A DNA stretch of 64,000 bases from Sipunculus nudus (lineage: Eukaryota > Annelida > Sipuncula > Golfingiida > Sipunculidae), in assembly GCA_026874595.1 (NCBI GenBank), contig CM049316.1:36093339-36157338 (forward strand). Reading direction: 5' to 3'. The position numbers and the translations under genes were made by a program. The notes beneath the pieces are model-generated. The model ran no database searches. It had not been told where the DNA came from and saw nothing but the letters and a program-made list of their open reading frames with translations. This document shows positions 12,911 to 23,649 of this stretch, piece by piece (within the stretch, counting starts at the first letter, position 1; each line of letters begins with the position of its first letter).

Positions 12911-13270
12911 AACACTTTTATTAACTTTTATTGTCTATAGCTCTAGGTGTTTATATGGTATTGTCATATGGTATGACAGGGCATCACAAGTAGACAGTGG
13001 CGTCAATTTATCTTTAATAGTAGGGGCATTTGCAGCGATTTTAGGGTAGTCAATGTTCGCACAACACTTTAATTAACGTTTTATTGTCTATAGCTCTAGG
13101 TGTTTATATGGTATTGTCATATGGTATGACAAGGCATCACAAGTAGACAGTGGCGTCAATTTATCTTTAATGATAGGGGCATTTGCAGGGATTTTACGGT
13201 AGTCAAAGTTTAACATTTTTATTAACGTTTATTGTCTAAAGCTCTAGGTGTTTATATGATTACGTCATAT
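12911..13270. repeat. Degenerate right edge of the satellite
   Basis: The last two or three monomers carry many private changes (GCAGCGATTTTAGG, CAATGTTCGC, TTTTACGG, AAAGTTTAACATT, CTAAAGC) and the last one breaks off in GATTACGTCATATAA. Decay towards an edge is the usual picture where unequal exchange no longer homogenises copies. The left edge at 741 does not show it. Confidence 0.8.
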
Positions 13271-13937
13271 AATTTATTTCATAAACATCCGGTGTCAGAC
13301 CCTTTGACATTGATACATTCTAAAAACTTTGAATGGGTTCTACATGTTGGTACATAGAAGGTTAAGGTTCTATGGAACTGGTGGATTTGATTTTCATTAA
13401 ACATATTTTAATGAATTTTATATTTTTTACATAAAATAATTTGTTTCAGCATACCGTAACAGCTACATGCAATCTCAGGCAAACATAAAAAAATATAGGT
13501 AAACAAAATTTAAACTTTTTTTTAAATTTTAGATATTTGGTCTCAATAGAACGATTTCATGGTTTATTTAAGTTTTATATGTACAAAAATAACTTATTTT
13601 AACATTGGAACATATAATGGTTTCCCGTTTAAGAAAAACATGTTTATAACTCAATATTGTGAAAATGGAAAATTTGGAACCATAAATAGCTTAGAAATAT
13701 ATTAATAAAAAATAAAAATAAAAAAGGATTTGAAAAAAGTATTTTTTTTAATTGTAAAAATCAACAAGTTTTTGGGAATCAAAACGTTTTTATATACAAC
13801 ATTGTAGAGAATATTTAAGCTTCCAGAATATGTACATGTCATGTTGTAAACCCCCAAGGTCCTCTTTGTACCACCAAAGCACAAGCAGCCTTGACGATAA
13901 TAGTAATTATAATTGTTAATTGGTACAGGATATATAA

Positions 13938-13979
<42 letters not shown>

Positions 13980-15614
13980 CTATAATTAACAGGACCCCCC
14001 CCCCCCCTTTAGGAAATGCTCTGCACTAGCTGAAAGCGTTTGGCTGTTAAATCATAATGTGTCCTATCACTATCAAATGATGCCCTCAGGTAATAGGCAC
14101 AATCTATATTACCTAACAGTTCATTTAGCAAGTCTTATCATAAGTCGGGACGAACCGACTCTTCGGTTGTGCAGGTGTTTTATATATAAAGTAATTAACT
14201 CCCTAGAAAGGCCTCACATCTGGCCAGCAAATTAACATGCCAACCTCAACCCCACTATAAAACAAAGACTAAAAGATGATATAAAAATTATAGAAGAACT
14301 AACTTTAAAGTTGAAAACGTACTTTACCAAGTGATCATTGAGCAATAGGTTAGCTAATATAAAGGCCTCTAAAAGCCCGTAAGGTATGATGAAAAATGGC
14401 CTGCCCTTGAATAAATTTATATAATTCTGTCTATACTGTACTTGCGCTACCTTGAACTCTACAATTAGTTTATTTGTATGTCGTCCTAATTAGCATGGGT
14501 TTCCGCCGCGAGTGTGCTCCCGGAAATTAAAACCTTGAGAATTCGTATTTCTTATTCTGAGGACCGCTAGAAAGAGCGCTTAATGAGGGTAAGCGCTAAT
14601 CCCTAAGCCACTTTACTGATGTCAAAGTGACCAGTCCTCCGGCAAGTGTATCCCTATGACACTTCAGAATTCCCAAAGGCAGAGCTGGAGGATTATAGAA
14701 CAGACGGGGCTTAAGCTCCAAGTGTAGAGAGTGCCGGGTATGGCATGGAGCCGTTTGAAACTTTAAACGCGCACTCTTCTGTAACCCAGATTTTATTAGG
14801 TCAACGAAGTGGGAGGCTTCCCGCGAGATCCGTGCCCCCCCCCCCCCCTCCGCCCCCGCCCACTTACCTGCGTCCGCCTTCCAGTTGATGTTGGTTGCCC
14901 TTATTAACTCTTTTGAGCATTATTAGCCATTTGTGAATGTATATTGATAAGACAATGATTAATACTTAATATTACTATGAAATAAACATTACTATGTTAT
15001 ATGCTCAACATTTCACTCATGGTATCTGCGTTATTTCAACAGTTGCTCTTTGTGGTTGATTACATATATATGTATAGTTACATATTTTAATGACTGGAGT
15101 TAATTAAAAGGACTGTTTTGTATATAAAATGCATATAATGTTTTCTTTGGCGGCCACATGTATGATTCTAGCCCTGCCTTGGCTTTAGCATTTACGTTTG
15201 CTTCTAAAATGCGTGAACTAAAACGTGATTCCAAGTACCGAAAGACGAAACTCAGTTTCAGCTCTTATTACTTAAAAAAAAGTCAGCCATATAGCCATAA
15301 TCTAGGCAAATAATTCGACACAGTCGACCAGAGAGCCGTAATTTATAGTTATATAAACACATTCTTCTCAGTGAATTTTCTTCGTTCAACCAGGATTCTA
15401 CGGGTGAAACTTAATGATTTCCCCCTTTACATTATACCTTCTGTGTATATATAAGACAGGACAAGCTTTAATCGTTTTAATTCGTTTTAAAGCAAAATAG
15501 TCAATTAACCCATGTTATTATAACATGGTTTGATAAGAACCAGCGTCTTGACCAAATTCATGTGACTGTCAACATGTAGTTGTGGTTAGTTACGTGTGTA
15601 GGACGAATGCAGAA
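13271..15614. other. AT-rich spacer with simple repeats, no gene
   Basis: No coding region is supported. Visible items are a (TA)n(TG)n microsatellite at about 13,926-13,979, a 13-base C run near 13,995 and a C-rich tract near 14,835-14,872 that could form a G-quadruplex on the minus strand. The reading frame at 13,702-13,884 (minus) ends in low-complexity F/I/K sequence and is not credible. Confidence 0.6.
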
Positions 15615-15799
15615 GCGGATCCAAGGGGGGGGGGGGTTCAAGGGGTCTGGACCCCCTTTTTCATCAGAAGCAACTTTTTAAGGGCTTCAGACAAAATTTT
15701 GCGGCCTGGACCCCCTTTTCCAGACCTGGGGACCTTTTAATTACGGTTTTCATTAGTCCTTCTGGGTTGGACCCCCCCTTTTCTAAATCCTAGATCCGC
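15615..15799 (+). mobile_element. G-tract MITE (family A), copy 1
   Basis: This is a short element of about 185 bp with inverted ends, GCGGATCCAAGG at the left and CCTAGATCCGC at the right. It has a G run after the left end, an internal GGGGTCTGGACCCCC palindrome, GCAACTTTTTAAGG and GCGGCCTGGACCCCC motifs, and GGTTGGACCCCCC before the right end. It has no coding capacity. Three further copies lie in this window (22.25, 25.13 and 51.8 kb). The transposon superfamily is not certain; it is a non-autonomous element by structure. Confidence 0.8.
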
Positions 15800-16616
15800 C
15801 CTTAGAATGATCTCTACGAATATAGTTTTTGGCCATTTTCTCGAAATATCATTTCACCTGAACCATATCTTTAGAGCGTTATTTCTCAGTAAGTAAATGT
15901 CCGAAACATACCATCTTTGATATATGTAATTGTTAATATGTCTTTTAAAAAAGCGTTTTTTTTTGTATTTCACGCCTACACTAAATTTGTAGGAATGTAT
16001 TAAGGTAAAAGTAAAAAAATTAATACTCTGTAAATCTCAATTTTAAAACTTAACTCACTAAACAAAAAAAAAAAAGCCTGGGAATTATTATCTAAATTTT
16101 TGATTTATTAAAGAAGATTTTCTGTATCTGCTTTAGTTGTGCTGGAATAAACTTTTTTTTGGTTAAATATTAAAATTGAATTAAAATTCTTACAAATTCA
16201 AACCTGTTCCTCAGAAACAAAGTTTATTACCACCAAACTATAGAAAATTTTCTTAGCTTCAGAAAGTGAATACTTTAGGGGGTATTAAAGTCCTGCCACT
16301 TTAAGGAAGAAGGATTATATCTCTTAAATGTTTCATAACAAAAGAATTTTAGTATAGAGTCGTTTTGACCCTCTAGGTAGCCATTGGTTGTAGTACCAAG
16401 CTGTGTAGCTCGTTTCCATGTTAACACATTTGTTAGCACAAAACCACCAGTATTCAAACAAGGCAAGTCACACCTATTGTGCACTGCCTTTGACACTAAT
16501 ACTAGAGCAACAGGGTGTGATAAAAACAGTTTGTTTTTCTCGGATACTGAATTAATTGTAAAATACCGTTTTTTTCAGTGTGTTTTTTTTTCAATCCAGT
16601 CATTTTTCTGTATACT
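15800..16616. other. AT-rich spacer, no gene
   Basis: Homopolymer A and T runs dominate. Overlapping frames at 16,275-16,496 (minus) and 16,384-16,668 (plus) are antisense to each other, and the plus frame runs into the foldback arm. Neither has a recognisable motif. Confidence 0.5.
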
Positions 16617-17532
16617 CCATGGGCTAGGAGGGGTCACCGTGCACCCCCTCTGGGATTTTATGACATAAGCCGGTATATTTAGATCCCCAAGTGTGTCCAA
16701 TTATTGAATAAAGATGTTAACATTGATTATTTTGAGATACACTACCCCTTAAGGCCATCTAAAACAACCGCGTCTTTAAGCACGGCACCCGCGGACAGGT
16801 AGCCTTGATAGGGGGTAGGGGTATGTAAATGCTAATAGCTCGCTTAATATTTGACATATGTACTTCAAATAAACTGCATTATGTTTGCAAATAGTGGGGA
16901 AAAGTCACTGATAAAAATAATTATATGAATGTATTATGTATTTTTGCTGATTAAACAATTAATCATTATACTTATAAATATCCAAAAAGAAAACTGAATT
17001 TAACAGCTTTTTCTTTCATTTTTTTCCAACAGTAGTATATTTTAGAGATAATGTTGCATTTCCTAATTTTCAAGTGCATTAATACATTAGTTCCTAAGAT
17101 TCCTACAAGTTCTGTGGATAAAATTATGAATATTTGACCATATACACCTGCAATGAATGACCCATTGTTAATTCTATTTTATAGTATCACTTGTTTATTA
17201 GATGGATGTGGTGTTCCATGTTCCTCTCCAGATGCATTTATTTTCACTGTGATGCTTCCTTGATAGTATGGTTTTAACAATAATGGAAACCCTTTACCCT
17301 TTCTTGAGCCTTTTTTAACTTATATTAATTATACAAAAATAATCATATTTAAGCCTTAATATAAGAAGGGTCACCTTGCACCCCCTGGGATTTTATGACA
17401 TGGGTATTTTTAGATCCCCCAATATGTTCAGTTAATGAATAAACATGTTAACACTGTTTATTTGGGATACACTACCCTTTTAAGCCATTTAAAGACAACC
17501 GCGTCATTACGTATGGCACCCGCGGACAAGAA
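16617..17532. repeat. Left arm of a large foldback element
   Basis: The arm starts CCATGGGCTAGGAGGGGTCA and is the inverted counterpart of 18,870-19,921, which in reverse complement starts CCATTGGCTAGGAGGGAACA. Shared landmarks include CACCCCCT-GGGATTTTATGACAT, GTTAACATTGATTATTTTG, CAACCGCGTC, CCCGCGGACAG, TAGCTCGCTTAATATTTGAC and GATGCTTCCTTGATA. Within the arm a module of about 200 bp appears twice, near 16,631 and 17,368 (about 737 bp apart), so each arm is itself a partial tandem dimer. The inner end is GCACCCGCGGACAAG. No transposase is visible, so it is non-autonomous or not a classical transposon. Confidence 0.85.
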
Positions 17533-18869
17533 AATGAATAATGGACCCCTTATTTCTCTGGGAGAGGTCGAGGTTATGGAACTCCCAATCTAAAATGTAA
17601 TGCTCAATCATTCAAGGCTATGTATACAAGCAGGAAGTTAAAGCCTCACATTTAAAAGCATTCCATTCGACTGTCAGGAGAGATGGTTGAGAATCCGCTT
17701 CCTAGTTTATGGTGTAGTTTAATGTTATTTAGCAGATATATCATATAAAAATGCCAATATTTCTTTACAGTCCCTACATAAACATCCGCTGAAATGCACG
17801 CAATGGCTTCTGGGGAGTACTCAATACTATATATTTAGATCCTCTCCTGAAGTGTCATTACAATTTTTCATTCAAAATAATATTCAGTGCTGAACAAAAT
17901 TACAATATAAAATAATATATATGGTCACTGCCGGGAATTCATCTATGGCTAATCAGTAAAATGTTACCAACAGTTCAGGACATTCCTTTCAATGCAAACA
18001 CGCTTAGACATTCAGTGAGGTTTATTTTTTTTAATTGGAATTGAAATTTTCCTTAATAATAAGGTAGGCTTTCTACTTTATAAAACTGGTAGCTTTAATG
18101 CTGCATTAGATCTCAGCTCGATCTGTGTTCCAGAATCGTGGTGTCACAATGGTCTGTGTCTTCCATGATATTAAATGTATTTATCATTAGAGAATCACCA
18201 TATTTTTTTCCTGAATGACGTTTGTTCACAAGTGGTTATTCACCCTCTTCATCGTGACAAGCCCAGTATATGTCTTTATGTGATGTCCGCCAGGAACATT
18301 AACCGGTTACCGTGATCAATATAATATGATTTTGTTTGAAGGAATATTCGGTATAAAGAGAAAATATTTTTGTCCTATGAGGGGAAGAGACCATCGTCAG
18401 TCAAAGGTTCTAAGCGAAAGGTGCACATTTCTGAATATGAAAGTTTATCCCATTCGCATGCACAGTTGTGACTTATTTTAGCCGCTTATGTTCTGGTTAT
18501 CTGAGCTCACCTGTGATGCAAGCATCCTGTTGGTAAAACATGAACCATTACTCTCATCTAAAATTAATATAATTCCTTGGTTAACGGACATCACATCAAA
18601 TTTTGACCAGGATCCATCACTGGTGATCCTTGTTATTGGCGTCATGGTGAGGTATATCGAGAGAGGAACACCGAACAACTCGTTTACCTGTTATAAAAAG
18701 GGTGATCAAAACAGAATAATATATCCTTAAATTAGAACTTCAGAAATGTCAAATTGTCTTGTAAAATTATCAACAGCGAAGAGTTTGAATAAAAATCTGT
18801 GAACTTTGATCATGTGTTTTATTAATATCATAATTAAAGCCTTCATCACCAAAAACATGTATGAAATAT
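17533..18869. other. Single-copy interior of the foldback
   Basis: This stretch of about 1.34 kb between the arms is not repeated elsewhere in the window. Apart from the exon-like segment at 18,511-18,687 no coding sequence is supported. The plus-strand frame at 18,488-18,730 is antisense to that segment and is taken as its shadow. Confidence 0.5.
18511..18687 (-). CDS. Candidate internal exon, unidentified protein
   Basis: On the minus strand a pyrimidine-rich acceptor (CACCCTTTTTATAACAG) precedes an open stretch of 177 bp, exactly 59 codons, which ends at a strong donor, CATCACAG|GTGAGC. The frame enters and leaves in phase 0. The peptide begins VNELFGVPLSIYL, continues with ITRITSDGSWSKFDVM and ends NRMLASQ. 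The composition is mixed and not low-complexity, unlike most frames in the window. I do not recognise the family. No partner exon could be identified on either side. It lies inside the inverted-repeat structure, so it may be a captured exon, part of a host gene into which the arms inserted, or chance. Confidence 0.4.
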
Positions 18870-19921
18870 ATAATTATATCTATCAGTGGCTCTTTCCGAC
18901 TGTTTGTAAATACAATACAGTTTATTTGAAGTAAATAGGTCAAATATTAAGCGAGCTATAAGCAATTACATACCCCCACTCCCTTATCAAGGCTACCTGT
19001 CCACGGGTGCGTGCGTAATGACGCGGTTGTCTTTAAATGGCTTCAAAGGATAGTGTATTCCAAAATAATCATTGTTAATATGTTGAATCATTAACTGAAC
19101 ATAATTGGGGATCTAAAAATACCCATGTCGTAAAATCCCTCTTACATTATGGTTAAAATATGATTATTTTTTTTTGCATAATTATTATATGTTAAAAATG
19201 GCTCAAGAAAGGTTTTCATTATTTTTAAAACCAATAAACACCTTCAGATTCTGACAAATATCAATTCATAGTATCAAGGAAGCATCACAGTGAAAATTAA
19301 TGCATCTGGAAAAGAACATGGAACATCCCATCCATCTAATAAATAAGTGAGACCATAGAATAGATTTAACTATGGGTCATTCATTGCAGGCGTATAAGGT
19401 CAAATATTCATTTTTGTTTAAAACATAATTTGTAGGAATGCCAGGAACTAATATATTAATGCAATAGAAGTTTAAAAATGCAACATCGTCTCGTTAATAA
19501 ACTACTGTACGAAAAAAAATGAAAGAAAAAGTTGCTTAATTCAATTTTCTTTTTTTTATATTTTATAAGTATAATGATTAATTGCATAATCAACAGAAAT
19601 ACATAATACATTTATATGATAATTGTTGTCAGTGACTTTTCCCCACTACCTGTAAACATAATGCAGTTTATTTGAAGTATATATGTCAAATATTAAGCGA
19701 GCTATAAGCATTAACATACCCCTACCCTCTTATCAAGGCTAACTGTCCGCGGGTACCGTGCGTGATGACGAGGTTGTCTTTAAATGGCGTAAAAGGGTAG
19801 TGTTTTCCAAAATAATCAATGTTAACATCTTAAATCATTAATTGGACATACTTAGGGATCTAAATATAGCTATGTCATAAAATCCCGGAGGGGGTGCACG
19901 GTGTTCCCTCCTAGCCAATGG
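18870..19921. repeat. Right arm of the large foldback element
   Basis: This is the inverted partner of 16,617-17,532. It also holds two copies of the module, near 18,960-19,140 and 19,690-19,920, and extends slightly further inward than the left arm, to about 18,870. The arms diverge by scattered substitutions and short indels, so the structure is not recent. The outer end reads CCTAGCCAATGG in plus orientation. I could not assign a target-site duplication. Confidence 0.85.
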
Positions 19922-20401
19922 ACTATTGCGCCGTGGCTCATTTTTTTTCTTATAACCTACCATTTACCTCGGTCGATGACATTTGTAAAACATGGTAAAT
20001 TGCAACTAGCACTTCTGGTTGAACAGACTATGATAATTTTGTCCGTGTCCTTTACTGCACCATACTTGTCCCCTTAGAGATCATATTTTCCTTATAGGAA
20101 TGCCCCCTGTAATTGGTATACTTAAATTAAATGCAACTGGACAGAGTGCAGGTACATAATTGAGTCTGAAAAGCTCTGTGGATAAGTTTTTCGTAAACAA
20201 ATAAAAAAGACCGTTATATAAGTCTATCATCGCTTACAGGCGCCGGTCTGTCATGGAAGCATCGACAACTGTATAAACAGTCCTCATCTAGTCGATCATA
20301 CGACAATGCCTGATCTTATTTAAGTTTCAAAAGGTCAATTTAAGAAATAAAAAACAGCTTAAGTTTGATAAATAACTCATAAATAACTTTATATTTTACG
20401 T
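19922..20401. other. Spacer, no gene
   Basis: Nothing supported is seen here. The sequence is of mixed composition without repeats or frames of note. Confidence 0.5.
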
Positions 20402-20556
20402 TAGGGCTGCATGATTTGTATCGATATTTGTGAACAGTTTTTGTTTTTCATCGATACGACGATACAGTATGCATAGTTTATAGGTAACCGTATCGATGTC
20501 GCGTATCGATATGCATCGATATGTATCGATATATCTGTATTTTGTTAAATCCCTAG
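20402..20556. mobile_element. Short hAT-like MITE rich in TATCGAT
   Basis: The segment starts TAGGGCTGCATGAT and ends AAATCCCTA, with several TATCGAT motifs between. The start resembles the GGGCTG ends common in non-autonomous hAT elements and the 5' end of the element at 37.5 kb (TAGGGCTGCGCGAT). Only about five bases of the two ends are strictly inverted, and no 8-bp target duplication could be set, so the 3' boundary is uncertain. Confidence 0.5.
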
Positions 20557-20713
20557 TAAACAGATCTACGATACTAGAAGTTGGATGTGATATGCTTAAT
20601 CTCCTCTGTAGTTCAGATGCATGTGCAAATTATACCTGAAGGGACATTATCATGTATAAAGCATGTTGAATTAACACGAGAAATAACATCTTATCTATGA
20701 AATAAAACTGTAC

Positions 20714-20900
20714 CTGCAAATATATAGTACTTAAACCGTATTTCTCTGTACTCAGTGTAATAAACAATATAGACCGGGGCGATCACTGGCGCAAACATAA
20801 ACATAGTGAGAATGCCACCTGTTTTCAGGCTTAAAACCAGCGTTTCAAAACCGTGCACGGTCATGTTTGGACTATCCCTTGTCTTGAGGCTGTCGCGCAT
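20714..20900 (-). CDS. Candidate first exon A (unidentified)
   Basis: On the minus strand an ATG at 20,900 opens 62 codons plus one base, up to a donor TTTGCAG|GTACAG at 20,714. The peptide starts MRDSLKTRDSPN and holds a hydrophobic stretch around MFMFAPVIAPVYIVYY. The sequence from about 20,985 down to 20,714 is homologous to plus-strand 23,390-23,649: upstream TCCACGTGTGTG and GACCGGAGGTCCGATT match, and the distance from the shared FM(F/L)xPxIAP motif to the donor is 29 codons plus one base in both, with the same splice phase. The family is unknown. Coding status rests on frame conservation and could still be an effect of a duplicated non-coding repeat. Confidence 0.35.
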
Positions 20901-20990
20901 GGTAAAAATCGGACCTCCGGTCTCACGGCCTCCTTTTAGTAAACACACACGTGGACCGTGTTTACTCACATGCAGAACCAAAACAAGGTG

Positions 20991-21950
20991 TTAAGCAGCT
21001 GGAGGAGAGTTACTGAGACCATGTGCAGGGATTATTCATAAAACACATCTAATTACACAAGATAAACCAACTCTTACGGAATCACAGGATTAATATATAA
21101 TATATGTTCTGTAGTTTTTGCGAAGGGATTTTGTGGATGAGCAATCATATCGTTGTTGCATGTATTCATAGATGATTATAAATATTTATCATTCTAGAAC
21201 AAAAGCTGGAAGCATCTCTCCTACCTAAACGGGTTAGAGAATTGTTTAAACGTGACAAAGCTATGTAGAGAAATCACAGCTGACATCTCCTACAGCTGTC
21301 CAAACTTTTTTTTTCTTCAAGAGCAGGAGGTGAAGCTGTCAATTTCATTTCCTGACATATAAAGTGAATGACAGATTGTGTATGGGGTACCCAATTTTAA
21401 AGTAAAAAAAAAAAATTATGCTTAAATCTTAAGAATAAAGGAAATTTATAAAAATAACTCCGTTATTTTCAATAATTCAGAAGACAATCATATAATTCAG
21501 ATATTTGTGATATTTGATATCAAATATATTTCCATATTCTAAACAAATTAAAACGTGAGTTCTTTCCGGGTGGGGCTACTTTCATAGCGCAGTAAGTTAA
21601 TAGCAGGTACTGTGTAAACTACATAATAATGACTTAAGCACAAGACTGGCTTTCCCAATTAGCACGTTCATGTATAATCCGTGATGGCTTTATAGATATT
21701 TAATAGGCGTCAGTCCTTAAGACACGTGGACAATTATTCCAACGGACACACCAAACAGCTAGAACAAAGATATATAACACTGACACAAAAAGTTTTTATA
21801 GAGCCCGCAGTGTCTCCTTTGACAGTTTAATTATGTAATGCATTTCATGGAGTCTTTGTTATTTTAATAATTCCTGTCAGGAATTCAAGTCTCAACAATT
21901 GATAAAAAGAATTTTACCGTAAAAGATTTGCAGTGATTACGCAAACAATT
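20991..21950. other. Spacer, no gene
   Basis: No coding region or clear repeat is supported. The sequence is AT-rich with short A and T runs. Confidence 0.5.
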
Positions 21951-21967
21951 AAATAATAATAATAATA

Positions 21968-21999
<32 letters not shown>

Positions 22000-22107
22000 T
22001 TATTATCATTATTATTATTATAATTATGATAATAATAATAATAAGAAGAAGAAGAAGAAGAATTAATGATAATAATATTATTAATAATAATAATTATAAA
22101 CAAAATA

Positions 22108-22157
<50 letters not shown>

Positions 22158-22197
22158 TAATAATGATGATAATAATAATAAAATAATAATAATATGA
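21951..22197. repeat. (AAT)n trinucleotide microsatellite
   Basis: This is a near-continuous AAT/ATT tract of about 245 bp with an AAG segment near 22,043-22,060 and a polarity switch (ATT on the plus strand) near 22,000-22,020. The minus-strand frame across it encodes only L/I/N/Y/S runs and is not a gene. Confidence 0.95.
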
Positions 22198-22250
22198 AAT
22201 TCATTTTGAGCCAAATCTCCGGTAATCAGACCGAAAGCGTGAAAACAGAA

Positions 22251-22447
22251 GCGGATCCAGGGGGGGGGGGGGGGGTCCAGGGGGTCTGGACCCCCCCTTT
22301 TTCACCCGAAGCAACCTTTTTTAAGGGGTTTTAGACGTAATTTTGCGGCCTGTACCCCCCCCTTTTCCAGACCTGATGACCTTTTTTTTAGGATTTTCAT
22401 TTGTCCTACTGGGTTGGACCCCCCCTTTTCCTAAATCCTGGATCCGC
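22251..22447 (+). mobile_element. G-tract MITE (family A), copy 2
   Basis: This copy has ends GCGGATCCAGGGG and CCTGGATCCGC, which are exact inverted repeats over 11 bp, with a G run of about 15 and the internal GGGGTCTGGACCCCC palindrome. It is the best preserved family A copy here. It lies directly after the AAT tract, between the two candidate first exons. Confidence 0.85.
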
Positions 22448-22453
22448 CCCTGG

Positions 22454-23385
22454 AAAACACACGTACACCTATATATACATGCAGAATAGACATCCCCTCG
22501 AAAGACCATCCTTGCGCCTCTCTCTCCAAATCCCATTCTCTATCACCCTTTCTCCCTTGTTCTCTGCCTGTACTGATTTAATACATGCATATTGTGTGCT
22601 AAACATATTTGCATATTAACAACCAAAAACATACCAAAACTGTCATGTTTTAGGTTTTTTTATGAGTAGAGGTAAGAGATAGGAGATTTCCTATATTATA
22701 AAGAACAATCGTTGACTTTATTACAGAGTATTTCACTGAAACAAACTGAATCCCTTCTGGTTCCCCTTTTCGGCATTTGATTTCTAGTCGGGTGAACAAT
22801 CAAAAAACGCTCCTGTTCCCGAGCATGACCAAATGCGATTCGTCAATTTTCAAAGCATTTTTACAGCCTCCGTATAACTTTACAGTCTTCTTGGCTGTGT
22901 GTCAATGCTTGTATTTACAGATGATTACCTATATTTGTCAATTCATGCTTAACTTTATATTGACATTTCAGATTAGCACTATTGTACTATAATGTTCGTT
23001 AGATAACTCGCGGGGCGAATCTGGAAACTGGATCCCTGGTTTATTCTCATGATTACCTAACGCTGAGAGCAGAGGAGGAAATCAATACCACATACTTCGC
23101 CAAAGCAGACTAGACTGGTAACCTGCCCTATGATTGGCCCAGAGCAGCGGTGCCATAATAGAGCGGGGTACCAGTTTACAAGCAGAGGACCGCACTGCCC
23201 AGACTCGGACTCCCACGACTCCGAGCTGTTAAAGGGACATAATCAGGAGCAATGTTATGTCTATCCTATCACACTCTCAGTTCAGTTTTGCTTTATACAA
23301 AAGTTTCCCAGCAAAACCAACCCAGCACACAGTCTTAGTACCTTTTACATGGCTATTTAAGACCTTGTTATGACTCTACGTGTTG
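22454..23385. other. Spacer upstream of candidate exon B
   Basis: No gene is supported. Near 23,130 there is an inverted CCAAT box (ATGATTGGCC) about 350 bp upstream of the ATG of candidate exon B, and the stretch 23,000-23,480 is less AT-rich than its surroundings, as a promoter region might be. Confidence 0.4.
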
Positions 23386-23483
23386 CAAAATACAGTCCAC
23401 GTGTGTCTGTTTACCATAACAAGGCCGCGTGACCGGAGGTCCGATTGTGAGCCGCAAGACGCGATGTTTCAGTTAGCGGGAAC

Positions 23484-23649
23484 ATGTATTACATTTTTGG
23501 GCAAAGTCAAGTAGGTTATTTCATGTTTGAAACGTGTTGTGACCGAGCGATACACGCAGTGTTTATGTTGACACCGGACATCGCGCCCGGTCCACTGGTA
23601 ACACTTTTTACAGGAGTAAGCAAACGGTATCAGGGCAATATTTTGGCAG
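23484..23649 (+). CDS. Candidate first exon B (unidentified)
   Basis: An ATG at 23,484 opens 55 codons plus one base, ending at a donor TTGGCAG|GTAAAA. The peptide begins MYYIFGQSQVGYF and includes FMLTPDIAP, matching FMFAPVIAP of the minus-strand copy at 20.7-20.9 kb. Both also share an FET tripeptide upstream and end in AG before the donor; the single length difference between them within this part is 12 bases. The two copies point away from each other. Upstream, TCCACGTGTGTCTGTTTACC and GACCGGAGGTCCGATT are shared with copy A. No second exon was identified downstream. Confidence 0.35.

Larger units (their letters stand above)
741..13270. repeat. 153-bp satellite DNA array, about 82 monomers
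   Basis: The segment beginning GCAGGCATGTGAGGG recurs at 745, 898, 1051 and 1204, a spacing of exactly 153 bp, and so on to about 13,270 in one orientation. The monomer is AT-rich and carries a dyad, TGTCATA-TGG-TATGACA (first copy about 828-844), that nearly all copies keep. Monomers differ by diagnostic variants: GCATGTGAGGG or GGATTTTAGGG, CACTTTTATT or CATTTTTATT or AATATTTTTATT, CTATAGC or CTACAGC, AAACAG or AAATAG or AAGTAG. The unit length is divisible by three, so a stop in any frame recurs in frame in every copy; no open frame of 60 codons exists across 12.5 kb on either strand. The length is on the nucleosome scale, typical of centromeric or heterochromatic satellites. Function is inferred, not shown. 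Confidence 0.97.

Noticed and set aside
745-13270. CENP-B box in the satellite monomer
   Set aside because: GTTCGCACAACACTTTT matches the TTCG start, the central A and at best one later base of the box but lacks the terminal GGG. The fit is too weak to claim, even though a CENP-B-related transposase fragment lies elsewhere in the window.
741-13270. CRISPR-like array
   Set aside because: The whole 153-bp unit repeats; there are no unique spacers, and the genome is animal in character.
21885-22214. 109-codon minus-strand frame
   Set aside because: It is the translation of an AAT microsatellite; only L/I/N/Y/S runs.
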